Source of the DNA: Byssochlamys sp. IMV 00236
Lineage: Eukaryota; Ascomycota; Eurotiomycetes; Eurotiales; Thermoascaceae
Length of the DNA: 64,000 nucleotides
Assembly: GCA_001931875.2 (NCBI GenBank)
Contig: MSJH02000799.1
Span: 62,001-126,000, forward strand
Reading direction: 5' to 3'
Shown in pieces: positions 22,812-34,919 of the stretch (its first letter is position 1; each line of letters starts with the position of its first letter). The translations under genes were made by a program, and so were the position numbers. Below the pieces are notes generated by a model. It was given only the letters and a program-made list of their open reading frames with translations. It made no database searches and was not told the DNA's origin.

Positions 22812-25340
22812 ATGCACAACACCGTCCGACAGCGGCCTCGGCGCCCGACAGACCCCTGGGGTCTCCCAGTGCGCACCAAAGTTCGAGATGCTGATCAAAC
22901 GGTCACCAGGCCAAAAGCTCGTAAGCTGGTGAATGAAATTGGCACGGAGGCGGACTTTGCGAGATGGTACAATGAAGTGGAGGGCGACCTGCTTGAGTCG
23001 AGCTATGAGGAATACCAGTACGCAGAACAGCTCTATACCGATATAATGGATCCTGACGAAGAGTGGCACTAGGACCTGTCTGGATCAACTCCAGATGTCG
23101 AAATCTCATCTTGATACCCTTCTTTCCGACACATCCTCCACACTCGATCTCCTCTCTAAGCTCTCGCAGTCGTTCAGTGCGGTAGAATCTCAGACGTCCA
23201 CTTTCCAAAAGCAGTGCGAGGGCCTCCTCTCCGCCCAGAAGCGCAATTCCGACCTCGCGGATGATATCCATAAAAATCTTGAATACTATGATTTTCTGGA
23301 GCCTGCCTCCAGGAGACTCAATGCACCGGGCGCTGGAAGCACGGTCCGCTCGCAGGAGTTCTCGGATATGCTCAGGCGCCTGGACGAATGTCTAGACTAT
23401 ATGGAGAGTCATGTCGGTATTTCATTCATCAGTGATGGGATCCCTGGCTAACAGTGTCCAGTCCGAACAAAAAGAGGCCGAGGTATACCGTTCTCGATAT
23501 AGGCTGCTTCTTACACGAGCCCTCACTCTCATCCGTGGACATTTCGTATCTGCCCTTCGCGAAATCTCATCTGGCGTTTCGAAAAGAGTAGCTGAAAAGC
23601 AACTTAATGAGACGACCATATCGGCCCTTCTCTATGCAAAGTTCCGCGTTGGTGCGCCTGAGTTGAAACAGATCGGTCTCGAAATCCAGAAAAGAGCCGT
23701 CCCTTCGTTGGACCCCGATCAGGGCGCTGAGGCTGAGTATCAAGGTCTTCTTACCGAGCTTCACAGTAATTTTTCAGCGACGCGCAGCAAATTTATCATA
23801 CCATTGGTACGAAAAAAGCTGAACGACATCGCACAGGCTCCAAGCACTTCCACAGACTTGGTGGGATTCGCGCGTGCTAGCATAGGTTATATTCGTGGTA
23901 TCTGCTTGGATGAATTTGAGCTATGGGGAGAATGGTTCCATGGACAAACAGGCTTATATGAGTTTTTGGAGTCAATCTGCGAACCTCTTTACGATCATCT
24001 CAGACCGAGAATCCTGCGCGAGGACAAACTTGTCAAGCTCTGTCAGCTTTGCAGTCTCCTCCAGACGCGATACTTATCTGACCCGGAGGACGAGAACGAA
24101 TATCTGGATCCGAACCAGCTTGACTTTTCAGTCCTAATCCAGCCTGCTCTAGAAGACGTCCAGACCCGTCTCGTGTTTCGGACCCAGGCAATTTTGCGAG
24201 ATGAGATTGAGAGATACAAACCGCGTCCTGAAGATATCGATTATCCTGCTCTAAACAAGCGAATCACCGTATCCGCGACAGGGAATCAGATATCAGGCCG
24301 GAAAGTGTCGACTGCGGAGCCTACAACTCCTCTGCCAAAGACACCGATGATCGTCGAAGAGGACACTGATTCCGTAGCAGAAGGAGAACTTGGAGAAGTC
24401 AGATGGGATTTCGACTCGCAAGCTGACGCGCAAGGATGGTATCCAACGCTTCGAAAAGCCATCTGGCTGCTCAGCAGAATATATAGACTTGTGAATGTAA
24501 GGGCGCCCCCTTTTCTAAGATTAATCATGTTGCTAACTATCCAAACAGTCTACCGTCTTTGATGACCTAGCTCATCAGATCGTCCATCAGACAAATATAT
24601 CCCTTCAGCAAGCGAGTGCACTCATATCAAGCAAAGCATCACCAGCAGACGGACAGCTTTTCTTGATCAAACATCTACTCATCCTCAAGCAACAAATTGT
24701 TGCTTTTGACATCGAGTATGTCTCTCCAGACATTTCGCTGGACTTCTCCGGCGTAACGAATACATTCTGGGAGCTTCGAGAACGCGGTGGTCTCTTCAAT
24801 CCCGCAAACCTAATGCGTCTCGTCGGCCAGGGCCTGCTCCCACGAGTCGTGGAAAACATGCTAGATGCCAAGGTCGAGCTCGATGGAATGCTCAGAACCG
24901 TCATTAATGATTTCACCAACAATTTCGCGACGAGAATGACCGCATCTCTACCCACGAAATTCGTCGATAACCGCAACATGGAACGTGGCGGCGTTATCAA
25001 CCCTACATGTCGAAACATCGAGAAGGAAGTCCCCATCCTCCGACAGACCCTGGACGATTATCTCGACGATGTCCGCACAAAGGAGACTCTGGTAGGCGCC
25101 GTGCAGGATCGCGTATTACAGATGTACGAAGATTTCTTCGAAGCATACCGCACCGCGGAGAAGAACAAGGGCAAACCAGTCAGCAAAAAGGGCAAGGGCC
25201 GCGAAGATGCAGTGTGGGACCTTGACACCTTCGCCGAATGGAGCGAGGAGGTCTTCCGGGTTGGGATTGCAGGAATACGATCTTCGGATGAAGAAGACGA
25301 TGAGATGAGTCAGGACGTCAGTCGAAGGGGGAGCATATAG
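22812..25340 (+). CDS. cog3: Conserved oligomeric Golgi complex subunit 3 (Sec34)
   Basis: Predicted exons 22812-23017, 23073-23412, 23462-24496 and 24549-25340, about 790 aa. COG3 belongs to lobe A of the COG complex, which tethers retrograde vesicles within the Golgi. Intron 1 (GTACGC donor, CTGAC branch, CACTAG acceptor) joins ...SYEEYQ to TCLDQLQMSKSHLD. This restores the conserved lead into the coiled coil LLSDTSSTLDLLSKL. Intron 2 is the weak point: frame is kept only if the donor is GTCGGT at 23413, because the better-looking GTATTT at 23417 breaks frame. Intron 3 has GTAAGG and a CTAAC branch site. The body shows the Sec34 region EVYRSRYRLLLTRAL and a helical C-terminal half. An acidic tail ends the protein. 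The N-terminus may be incomplete: related proteins have more residues before RRPTDPWG. Confidence 0.88.
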
Positions 25341-25814
25341 AAGCTATCCCTGCTTCGACTCGTCTACGTTGTCACGAACAGAGGCCATATCCATATCTTC
25401 GCTCTTGACACTGTGCATGCTAATCGGGGATAGTAATGACAATGATGAGACGAGACGAGTCCATGATCACGTCCATGTAAATACATACATACATACTCTC
25501 GTGCGGAATCTTAAGACGCATAACTCGTAATTATGTTGAGACATATGATATAAGAAGTGAATTACTGGTACCAAGCACTGCTGTAGTCTCTCCAAATATC
25601 CAGCCATCTAGAGGCACAGAACAACGGATAATCACATATAATTTTTGATCTATTAAAAGTTCATACATGAGATTTGTAAAATCCGAATAAGTGATCTTTT
25701 CAGACTCGCAACAGACCTTGCGGGGTATTATGCAGATAGAAAAGACATACAGCAAGCAGGAAAAGGTGTATAACAGGATCGCTAATACAGTATTGCGGGT
25801 TATAAGAGTTCGGT
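25341..25814. other. Convergent 3' region, COG3 / bckA
   Basis: 474 bp between facing stops. A short ACATAC tandem at about 25480-25494 and AT-rich tracts at 25530-25810. No gene recognised. Confidence 0.45.
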
Positions 25815-28800
25815 TCACAGAACGTGACGAATCTTAGCATAGAGCTCGGTATTGACAAAATTATAATATGGATCGGGTTCGCAGAAGGGGTGCTGGCTGA
25901 GAAGAGTTTGGGCTGTTGGACGCTCAGCTGAATCACTGTACATGGGAGGTTAGACTTGAAATGCCATAAATGATGGGAGGGGCGTCTACTTACACCGTGA
26001 AGCAGTCATACATGAAAGCGAGAGCTGCAGGGCTGATATTCATGGATACATCCTCGGGAATAGGAGGTGCTTGGTTCAAGCTACCCAACTTGAAGATCGC
26101 ACCGATAGCCTCTTCTTTGCTCCAAGGTCGACGACCCGCAAACATCTCCAGGACCACACAGCCCAGTGACCAGATATCAACTTTGGCACTGTAGCCCTGG
26201 CCTTTCGATTGGACGACTTCAGGAGCCATCCAGAAGACTGAGCCCTGCATTGAGTTTGACGCATCATTGCCGTAGATATTGTCGGTTTTCTTTGAAATTC
26301 CGAAATCAGAGATCTTGCATGTGCCATCGAGATCAAGAAGGATATTATCCGCTTTGAGGTCACGATGGAGGATTCCTTGATCATGGAGGTACGCCAATCC
26401 ATCAAGAGTCTGACGAGTCAGTGATTTGACGACGCTCTCTTCAAATTTGCCATGTTTTCGCAGACAACTACCGATAGAGCCACCAGAAATATACTCTAGG
26501 TAGATGGAAATGGAGAATTCGCCTCGCTCGCAACCAAGATACTGCACGATATTAGGATGCTCGAGATGCTGCATAGTGTCAATCTCTTGGTCCATCGCTG
26601 CTACCATCTCCTTGATTCGGTCTTTATCTTGACCTGCGAGTTTGGGATTGATCTCGACTTGTTTCACAGCCAGAAGCTCACCAGTGTCTGCGTTGATACC
26701 GAGATACACTCTTCCATAAGTCCCCTTTCCAATCAGCTGACCCCGGACAATTCGGAAAGTAGGCTGTCTCTGCGGGACATTTCCATGTGGAACAGAGTTC
26801 TGCGGGATAGGATCCAGTTGACTTATGCGGATGCCAGGTCTTGGACTGATTTGCATGATCTTCGCTCCAAACATTTTGGTGCTCTTACGGCGAAGGATCG
26901 TGCCGGGCTGCGCGTTATTGGACGAGGCCACACTGCGATTTCGGTGAACTTGATGCGCTCCCTTAGCCACCTCTCTGATGGATTTCATACGGCCAAGCCC
27001 GCTAGCAGAACGACCGGCGTTGCTTCGAGACTTGCCACTTATACTTTTGTTGGTGTTCATCGTAGGCTCCCCAAAACTAAAGGAATCGGATGCTTCGCGA
27101 CTAGGCTGTGGTGCTTGAGATGGACCAGCGCCATGAGACTGGTCCTCCGCTACTCCCCGGACTGGGGTTGCAACGGGCGATGCAGGGGGACTTGCTGCGC
27201 CCAAGTAGGGTTCATCGAGATCGACATCAGGGAAGTAATCGTCTAGATTCTCTATGACTCCTTCGACCGGAGGTCTGCTCGCCCAGACATCGTCCCTGGC
27301 GAATGAACTCCTCCGTGATGATTTTTGCTCGGCGGGAGAATGACTCGAGGAGCTTGCGGCAGTGGCCGGCTGATGCGCTCTCGAGTCACTGCTTTCTCCG
27401 CTCGGGCTGTGAGCTGGAGGCCCAGCAGAGAAGTCTCCAGGAACTGTGGGTGATTTGAAGCTCACACTGAGCCCCTTTCCTGGTCTTGCCTCAGTGTTCA
27501 GTGTAAGAGATGGTTTTGCGGACTTCTTTTCGGTCTCGGGGAACGGAGACCCTGGTTGCTTCACATCTGATTCTGGTTTCCTCGCAGTCAACGGTTTGGC
27601 AAACAAACCGTCATCGGAATCCGAATCCTCGTTGTCCTGTGAAGACGACGGTTGCTGGAATGACACCTTGGTCTCTTCAAAATCAAATTCTGGGCCGTAG
27701 GACTTGCGAGCCTTCGGTGTCGGTCGCGTTGGCTGTTCGGACGGTGCTGGTGGCGTTTCCATGCGACGCTGTTCTCGAGCCCCATTATTCGATCCCGCTG
27801 ATTTTGGTGTTGTCATTACTGTTTTATAGCGCGGTCAGATATAGAATAAACCTGCCTGATAATAGATACATACCTGGACTAGTCCTGCTTGGCCCTGTGA
27901 AGCTATGTTCGGGAGATTGCACTAGTTTCTGGCAAAAGTCAATCTCGGAAGACACTGCAGGAATAACAAAAGACCTTACGGATGGCGATGGTATAGATGG
28001 TGATGGTGTGCCGATGGCGCTTGTCATTTTCCCGACACTGGCAACGGCTGCTGCGAGACCGTGACCCAAACCATGCGCAGGACCTATCGGCTTCCGACCA
28101 TCAGCCAGCTCCTCAGGAGTTAGAATTCCAGGAGGCCTGTTCTTGTTTTGATCTCCCTGGATTACAGGGGATCGCTGACCCGGTTTCTTGCTCATCGAAT
28201 TGACTTTCGCTAGCGTGTGAGATTCAGACGGTGCAGATGGAGCTTTCCGTTGCGGGATAAGGTTGTCGACTCGTTTGTCTTCAAATGGAGAAGGCCTAGG
28301 CCTGTCGAAATCTATTACGCCTTCTCTTCGATAGCCTGTTTCTCCATAATGATTTGGCCTAGGCCTGCTATCAGAGGAGCGAGGAGGGAATTCGTGGTTA
28401 TCTGACTCGGGTGTTTGTTTGGATTCCCGCGGACCGTCAATAGGGGATACACCAGCCGCCGACACACGAAGCATAGCATCTTCATCTAAAGGCTTCCTTT
28501 GCAGGTGATGTTGCCCAGATATGGGAGACATAGTGTTCTTTTCGGGCATCGAAACGCCGAGACCAGCAAAGCGCGGTGAATGGGTGGAGGTTGAATGTGG
28601 ATTCGCAGCGCGCACGTATACTTTCATCGTACCCAGAGCATCCGATTTAGTACGCCTAGAAACCAGTGCATGATCGTTCAGTGGTTCCTCGTGATCAGTC
28701 TGTCCTGGTTCGGTAGCGAAGATCTGAGCATTTACCCAATCTGACATCCCTAGGTTTTGGCAGATGGCACGGCGCAAAGCGTCAGCGGAATCAAGGTCAG

Positions 28801-30793
28801 TCACGTCGACTAATCGGTAGTTCCAGCCATCTGCCGTGACGAAGAGATACTTCTTTCCCCTAGAGGCAGGCTTTATCCGGACTGCCACCTTTTCATGGTC
28901 TGAAAAAGACGCAGAAGAAGGCCGCTCACCCAGTGACACATCGCTAGTATTTAGTCCAGGCTTTGTGAAAGGAAGATAACTACCGTTTTGACGTATGTTT
29001 ACCGGACTCGTCGGTGATTCAAGACTCTGTTCTTCTGGAGATGGGTTGCTAGAATCGGTAAGCTTAGGTCTCTTCTTGAAAATGTTCAGAAAGCCCTTGC
29101 TGCTCTCTTTGGAATAGGATGCGCTTTCTCCGTTCCATTGACGATAGTTTGTATCTTGCGGCGACGGACGGACAGTATCCAAGCCTTGCCTTCGCGCCTC
29201 ATAATACCTAGTAGGAATATCCTTATTAGGACCATGGCCAGAGCCCCCAAACGCAGAATCAGTACTGTTCCCCCGCGAGTGTTCCGACCTATACGTCAGA
29301 TCGCCTGTAGACGACGATGTCAATCCCGATGGGACAAGGGTGGCATTCTGTGCGGCTGGACTGCCACTTTTAGGGCTCTCCTCATATGGTCGAAGGGGCG
29401 GGGCAGGGAAAGGTCCACTATCGCTAGCGGTCGAAGAGCTGTGTCTTCGATGCTCGCTTAATCCCTTGAGAGCAGATCGAGAAAGCTCCGAGCGAGGATA
29501 CAATGTCGCAGCTTCCAAAGGGTGGGATTCGTTTGCATGAGAATCGTGGCTCATAGGCCCGGGGACCGGCAACGTTACCGACCGCAGCTGCGCGCTATTC
29601 CTGCGAGAATACTCGCCGAACTTGCCCTTCGCAGTATAGTTTACCGGGCTTTCAGGATTGCCTGAAATGATCGCCGAGCCCGCATCTCGCCCGAGGTTCG
29701 GTGAGCCATCCAGGCCAGCATCGAACATAGGTGAAGCAGTCAATGGTTGGGATGACCGTCGCTTCTGAAGACTGACATGTGTTGTCTCACGGCTACCATC
29801 ATCGTGAATATTGCGAATCAGTTTCCGCATGCGCTTTCCTTCTTCTCGTTCACGCCTTTCACGGACCTGATCCCACCCTGTGCCGGTCCTCTGGCATTCT
29901 TTCGCCAGTTGGGGATAGACGACATTGTGCATTTTCCCCAGATTGCCTCTACCGTTGGCGCCATGGCCCAGCTCGAGAAAATCCGCTCCTTGTAATTCTA
30001 GGGACTTGAAGGTCTCTTGCCAGTCATTGGAAAACCCATTTTGTGCAAGCCATGACAACACGCGGTCCAAGGGCCATTGAACAGCAGCTTCACTTGGTGA
30101 TAGACCCCCCAATGAGGCACTACTGTTATTATGACGGTGACTGGATGACTTGGCAAGCCCAGATGCTTGCCCCGTGCTCTGCGCTGGTGGGTTCTGCGCC
30201 GAATTCGCTGGCACGTTTGGAGATACCAACTCATGAACGGTATCATGTAACACAAATGAGGACGGCATATTGCGAGTGGAGGGTGTGAGTGTGCTTTCAT
30301 CTTTCCTATACAATGCGTTAGCTCTATCAGTGCCATATGATCAGATCGCAAGTCATATCCGTGAGTCCATCGCTACAGGGTGGCCATACCCTTCATAAAC
30401 AGAACGAGTATATGAATCAAATAGAGGAGGTATCCCGACTCCCGGCCCAAAAGACTCGCCGGCCGGGATGTAAGTCGCTGAGGTGAGGGGTTGATTCTCG
30501 CTCTGTGGCGGCAGAGGGGGCGGACGACCAAAGGCTAGGTGTTGGTTCTGTTGGTTTAACATAGGTGGATGAGGAGGAGGGGGAGGAAGTCCCCTTCCCC
30601 AGCTTTGCTGCCATCCCGGCGTGACCCCAAAGCCAGACCCCGGCGGTGGGCCTGGAGGAGGCGGAGGAATGCCATGGGGCTGTGTCTGAGGACGAGGAGG
30701 AGGTGGCGGTAATGGTATAACATGGGACTGGGGCGGTTGCGATATTGCGGGTGGAGGAGGAACCGGTATGTACGGCTGTCTCTGTCCATCCAT
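25815..30793 (-). CDS. bckA: MAP kinase kinase kinase of the cell wall integrity pathway (BckA/Bck1)
   Basis: Exons 30793-30390, 30305-27874, 27818-25994 and 25935-25815 give about 1593 aa. The N-terminal 130 residues are proline-rich (PPPPPRP, PPPPPGPPPG). A SAM-like domain begins at WPLDRVLSWLAQNGFSNDW. A conserved central block contains KKYLFVTADGWNYRLVDVTDLDSADALRRAI, written here only to mark position near 28770-28860. The kinase domain is at the C-terminus: IGKGTYGRVYLG (glycine loop), LAVKQVE (ATP lysine), HRDLKADN, DFGISK and APE. The protein should act below PKC and phosphorylate the MAPKK Mkk. Intron 1 uses GTATGG at 30389 with a CTAAC branch; the alternative GTAGCG at 30376 breaks frame. 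The final exon (DSAERPTAQTLLSQHPF) is required to complete the kinase fold. A possible extra 51-nt intron (27979-27929) is described separately. Confidence 0.94.
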
Positions 30794-32025
30794 GATGTCT
30801 GTTTTCCACGCAAGGTCTCACCAACTTGAAGTGGACAACTTCTCCACCAGTTAAAAGAAAACTTATTTTTTTTTTTGGAGATGGACCCTGTTGTCTCTTG
30901 AATGCCCTTCTCCTGTACCACACAAGCAGGTAGACCTTGTTCGGATTTTCGCAAATATTCAACCCTTCACCGTACAATCCAGGACTATTTCATGACCAGT
31001 TTCATACTAATGACCTGTGTCAAATCTCAGAGGTAAAGGGCGTGAGAGTCTGAATTACGGCTTCACGAGCTCAAATTCACCCAGTCGATGAAAAGAAGTG
31101 GCAGATAGTTGAAGCCGAACATCGTAGAGGAATCGGGCTGCGTGGTAGCTGAAGCCAGCAGGATAATTGACTGCAGATCGCTGAAGCGCACAGTGTTCGA
31201 TAGATTTCGACGCAATGTTCGAAAAATCCGAGCTTCAACTGTACAGGCGTAATCTTAAGGCCGATTGAACCATATAACCAAACGTCATACGTCTCCCCGC
31301 AATGGAGCCGCAGAGCGAAAGTCAACTTGATGGATGCTGCTGCGTCTTAATATTGGGGGGCAGATCGCAAGGGACTATCTGTAGAGTCTGTAGAAGTAAG
31401 CATGTAACTCAGGCGCAAGTCCTAAGAGGCGCATCAAAAACAAGATTACCATACACCTTTGAATGAAAAGGGACAGTGTCAGCCCGCAAGACACGGTAAC
31501 TCACCACAACCACGTCAAACCCACTAGAGGCAGCCAGACCTCAAGCAATGGATTTAATGCCCCGCGTTAAGCCCCTCGACAAGACGAAGAGGTTCTTGTC
31601 CAGATTGGAGGCAATCGTTTCGATGATCAGTCCCCTAGAAAGAGTTTCGACACCCCGGGGGAGCTTTGTTGCTGCTTAGCGCTTATCAGTCACGTGGAAT
31701 CCCGACAGCGATTTAGCGCATGCCAAGTCAAACGCGCCCGAAGTGGCCAAACGGGCCGGAAGCCGGAGGGAATTAGACTCAACCATACCATTATTGAGCA
31801 AATTATTGAAGCAAGCTAAGTGGGCACATTATTCTTAGGCAGTTAAGTTTTACTACTAACTAGTTAGTGAATTGGTTTACTTGGATTATGACATGCCATT
31901 CTCTGTGAAACAACAATCGTCTTCGTGGTCCTTCGTATCCCTGCCGTCTATCTTAATTAGACTATGTAGTTGACACATTTTTGGTAGTTACTCATGATCG
32001 TCAATCAAATAATGACAGCAATTCG
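30794..32025. other. bckA upstream region and pyruvate decarboxylase 3' side
   Basis: 1.2 kb with no credible coding exon. The bckA leader lies in 30794-31000 (an A/T run near 30860). A CACGTG hexamer occurs at 31691-31696. AT-rich sequence at 31780-32020 belongs to the 3' side of the decarboxylase gene. Confidence 0.45.
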
Positions 32026-34045
32026 TCACTTAAGGTAAGTAGGCAATGCCTGCGTTCCCTCCTCGGCCATCTTAGCATTAGTCCGTGCGGCAGCTTCCGC
32101 AGTCATCTTGAGGGCTGCCGGTGCATCTTCTTGCGGCATATAGAGTTCCACGAGCTTGAGAACAGTCAGCAACAGTTGTCAGCGTCATGGTCATATTCAC
32201 TTACCTGCAGGCACGGGGCGGAGGAGAAGGTCTCGTCAGCAAAGAGCTTAGTCAACTCATCGCGAGTCTTGATTTGATAACCCTTGTATTCCTTCGCCCC
32301 GAACGCAGTGGGGATATCCTTGAACTTCCACGTTTGAATGTCATTGTATTCGTCCTTCCAGCCATGAATGTACCGCTCAATAGTATATCCGTTGTTGCAT
32401 ATCACGAATCTGAGGTAGTGTGTCAGCAGCTTTACCACGGACTATTACTGAGGACTTTCTTTCTCCTTCCAAACATGTTCAGAACTCACATTATTGGTTT
32501 CAATCCGTTCCTCAACATTGTGCTCACTTCTTGGACAGTAAGCTGGAAGCTACCATCGCCGACAAAAAGGATGGTTCGACGGTTAGAACCGTCATCCTTA
32601 GCAGCCAGTGCGGCACCTTGGCAAGCTCCAACAGAGTACCCGATACTGCCCCAAAGCACTTGACTCACAGCAGTAACTCCTTTGGGAAACCTTGTTTCCC
32701 ATATTCCGAAGTTTGCTGTTCCCGTCTCTGTGATGATGATGTCGTTCTCCTTCATCCACTGTCCGACAATTGGCCACAGCCAATTATGAGTGATTGTCTT
32801 ATCGCTCGACGTCTTCTCCTCCTGAGGAAGCGCGTTCGAGATCTTGGGGGGAGACAAGACATTCAATTTACCCATCTTCTGGATGACCTTTCTCAAAACA
32901 CCTTTCATGTTGATGTCTGGGTACTCGGAGTATCGCACGCGTACATAGTTACTGTGGAAATCAATCGTATTAAGCTGCCCGATGCGGTAGGTGAAACCTG
33001 CGGTATTGAAGTCGGATTTGATTGCCCCGATGCTAAGAATGAGGTCGGAGGATTCCACACGCTCGCGAACACCTTGGTTTGATCCGTCGCCTGCGTAGAC
33101 ACCTCCATAGTTGGGATGTGTCTCATTAATAGCTCCTTTACCCATGGGGGCGACGAAAGCCGGCAAGCCAGAAGCCTGGATGAGGTCATGAACTTCTTCG
33201 AGAACACGGTGACGAATGGCGCAAGCGTCAACTAGAATAACAGGGCTCTTGGCTGCATGAAGGGATTTTAGGACCACATCGACCACGTAGTCTTCTTTCT
33301 CCGGATCGTTATTGGGTAGCGAGAGGTCGATTGGTGTCTTCAGGCGCTCTCCTTCAACCTTTTTCTGAACAATGTCAGTTGGCAGAGTGATGTAAACTGG
33401 CCTACTCCGGACCCAGCATTCTCTAATAGCGTTGTCTATTAACGTCGCCGCCTCCTGAGCGTCGTTAAGCCTCGCAACGTTGCAAGATATACAAGCACTC
33501 ATGTTCGTAAAGACATTGAAGTCCCCATTTCCAAGCGTGTGGTGGAGTAGCATTCCACTCCTCTGTGACAATGTACTTGGCTGCCCGACAATGTGGACAA
33601 CGGGGACGTATTCTGAGTAGGAACCTGCAATAGCATTCAGAGCCGAAAGCTCACCCACACCAAATGTGGTAACCAGGGCACTGATTCCCTTCAGTCGAGC
33701 ATAACCGTCAGCAGCATATCCTGCAAGCAGAAACCATGTCAGCAACCGATCATATCTTGTGTTATGCATAGTATTCGGGACTGTACCGGCATTCAATTCG
33801 TTGGTGTTTCCAACCCAATCGAGACCGACTTTAGGAATATAATCCAATGCTACCAGGTTATAGTCCCCTATAAACGAAGAAGTTAGTCTTCTGTCATAGG
33901 GCATCTCTCTAACCAGCATTTGAACAGGGTAATTACCGGGTACGCCATGCACCGATCGAACCCCCACCTCGTGGAGCCTTCTGAAGAGATATTCTGCGAC
34001 GTCAATAGGAGACTTGAGCTCCCTTGTCGCGATATCAGTGGCCAT
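32026..34045 (-). CDS. pdcA: Pyruvate decarboxylase
   Basis: Exons 34045-33937, 33867-33787, 33720-32490, 32409-32205 and 32154-32026, 584 aa. It converts pyruvate to acetaldehyde and CO2 with thiamine diphosphate and Mg in the cytosol. All catalytic landmarks are intact: GVPGDYNL (Asp), [16 protein letters not shown] (Glu that activates the cofactor), LLHHTLGNG (two His), and the cofactor motif GDGSFQLT...NNGYTIE. The C-terminus is LVELY...LPTYLK. The first two introns (69 and 66 nt) are multiples of three with no stop, so unspliced RNA stays open; splicing is inferred because it restores the conserved VPGDYN and ELNAGYAADG. The symbol assumes this is the main fungal PDC, but a paralogue cannot be excluded. 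A TATA box lies about 365 bp upstream. Confidence 0.94.
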
Positions 34046-34409
34046 CTTCTGCTGGCTGCAATTAAACTATGACTCTGTGTGTTGCGATTGTAATGGGCAG
34101 CGCAATACCTTCCCAGGCTCCTTGAGTAAAGGCAGGGATATCGACTAGTCAAAAACCCTGTAATCACCAGGGGAAATATTCAAATGGAAAAAAGGTACTG
34201 AATATTAAGATGGTCGACCCAGAGTTATGGGAGAGAATGATGGCTATTTTGCGGATGACAACGGAGAGCCATGACTAGCAGATGATGTCATGACAGAATA
34301 GTGTCCTTCCTTGATACTTGGAGTGGTTATCTCTCTGCCCCGCGTATACGCGTTCATCGAGGTTACCTAGGTAGTTTGTGAACCAGATGCATTTACTTGG
34401 ACTAAGTGC

Positions 34410-34416
34410 TTATATA
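34410..34416 (-). promoter_or_regulatory. Candidate TATA box of pdc
   Basis: Read on the minus strand the sequence is GGGGTATATAAGCAC, a near-ideal TATA element. It lies about 365 bp upstream of the pdc ATG, implying a leader of roughly 330 nt. Consistent with a strongly expressed glycolytic/fermentative gene, but the distance is an inference. Confidence 0.45.
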
Positions 34417-34543
34417 CCCCTTTGTACCATAGTATGCTTCGTCTCCAGTTCTATTCTTGGAGCAATGGGAAATGGATGATCTGCGCGGAATTGACCACTA
34501 GATAGCTGAAGATAGAACCCCGCGCCGCTTTGGAGTGTAATAA

Positions 34544-34551
34544 TCACGTGA
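34544..34551. promoter_or_regulatory. TCACGTGA palindrome
   Basis: A perfect 8-bp palindrome with a CACGTG core, the site type bound by bHLH and some bZIP regulators such as Cbf1-like proteins. It is about 370 bp upstream of tan1 and 500 bp upstream of pdc. The same 8-mer recurs in the asf1/rna14 promoter. Confidence 0.4.
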
Positions 34552-34919
34552 CCCATGACTGACCAGCTTACTGAACATTTCGTAGTTAGTACAGTAGTAG
34601 TTACAACAAACTGCATCCCATCGGGTCAGTAGTCTGCAATAGAAAAGGAGATCCACTTCATAAATTATTCGGGGTCACTATTTCGGTGCGTCGCCGTCTC
34701 CGCGCTTATCGTTGTTCCCGCGCGGGAGGGCGATAAGTACATACATCGCGATTAAACCCACTAAAACAAAATGATCGTGGCTAACCCCACCAATTAGGGA
34801 ACCCGAGAAATCTCAGTATCACCTAACTATCCAGATCGAGGCCAAACTCTCAGGAACAGCCCGACTTTTACAAGAGAAAGACAGCAGAATATTCATCTCT
34901 CTTATTTTAGAGTGTGTGC

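Larger units (their letters stand above)
34046..34919. promoter_or_regulatory. Divergent promoter, pdc / tan1
   Basis: 874 bp between divergent start codons. On the pdc side there is a TATATAA box (34410-34416, minus strand). On the tan1 side there is a TCACGTGA palindrome (34544-34551). A GC-rich patch around 34690-34735 (CGCGCGGGAG) and a TTATTTTAG just before the tan1 start are also visible. Confidence 0.5.

Noticed and set aside
26557..27246. 229-codon plus-strand ORF inside bckA
   Set aside because: Antisense shadow of the kinase gene; the opposite strand encodes intact kinase motifs.
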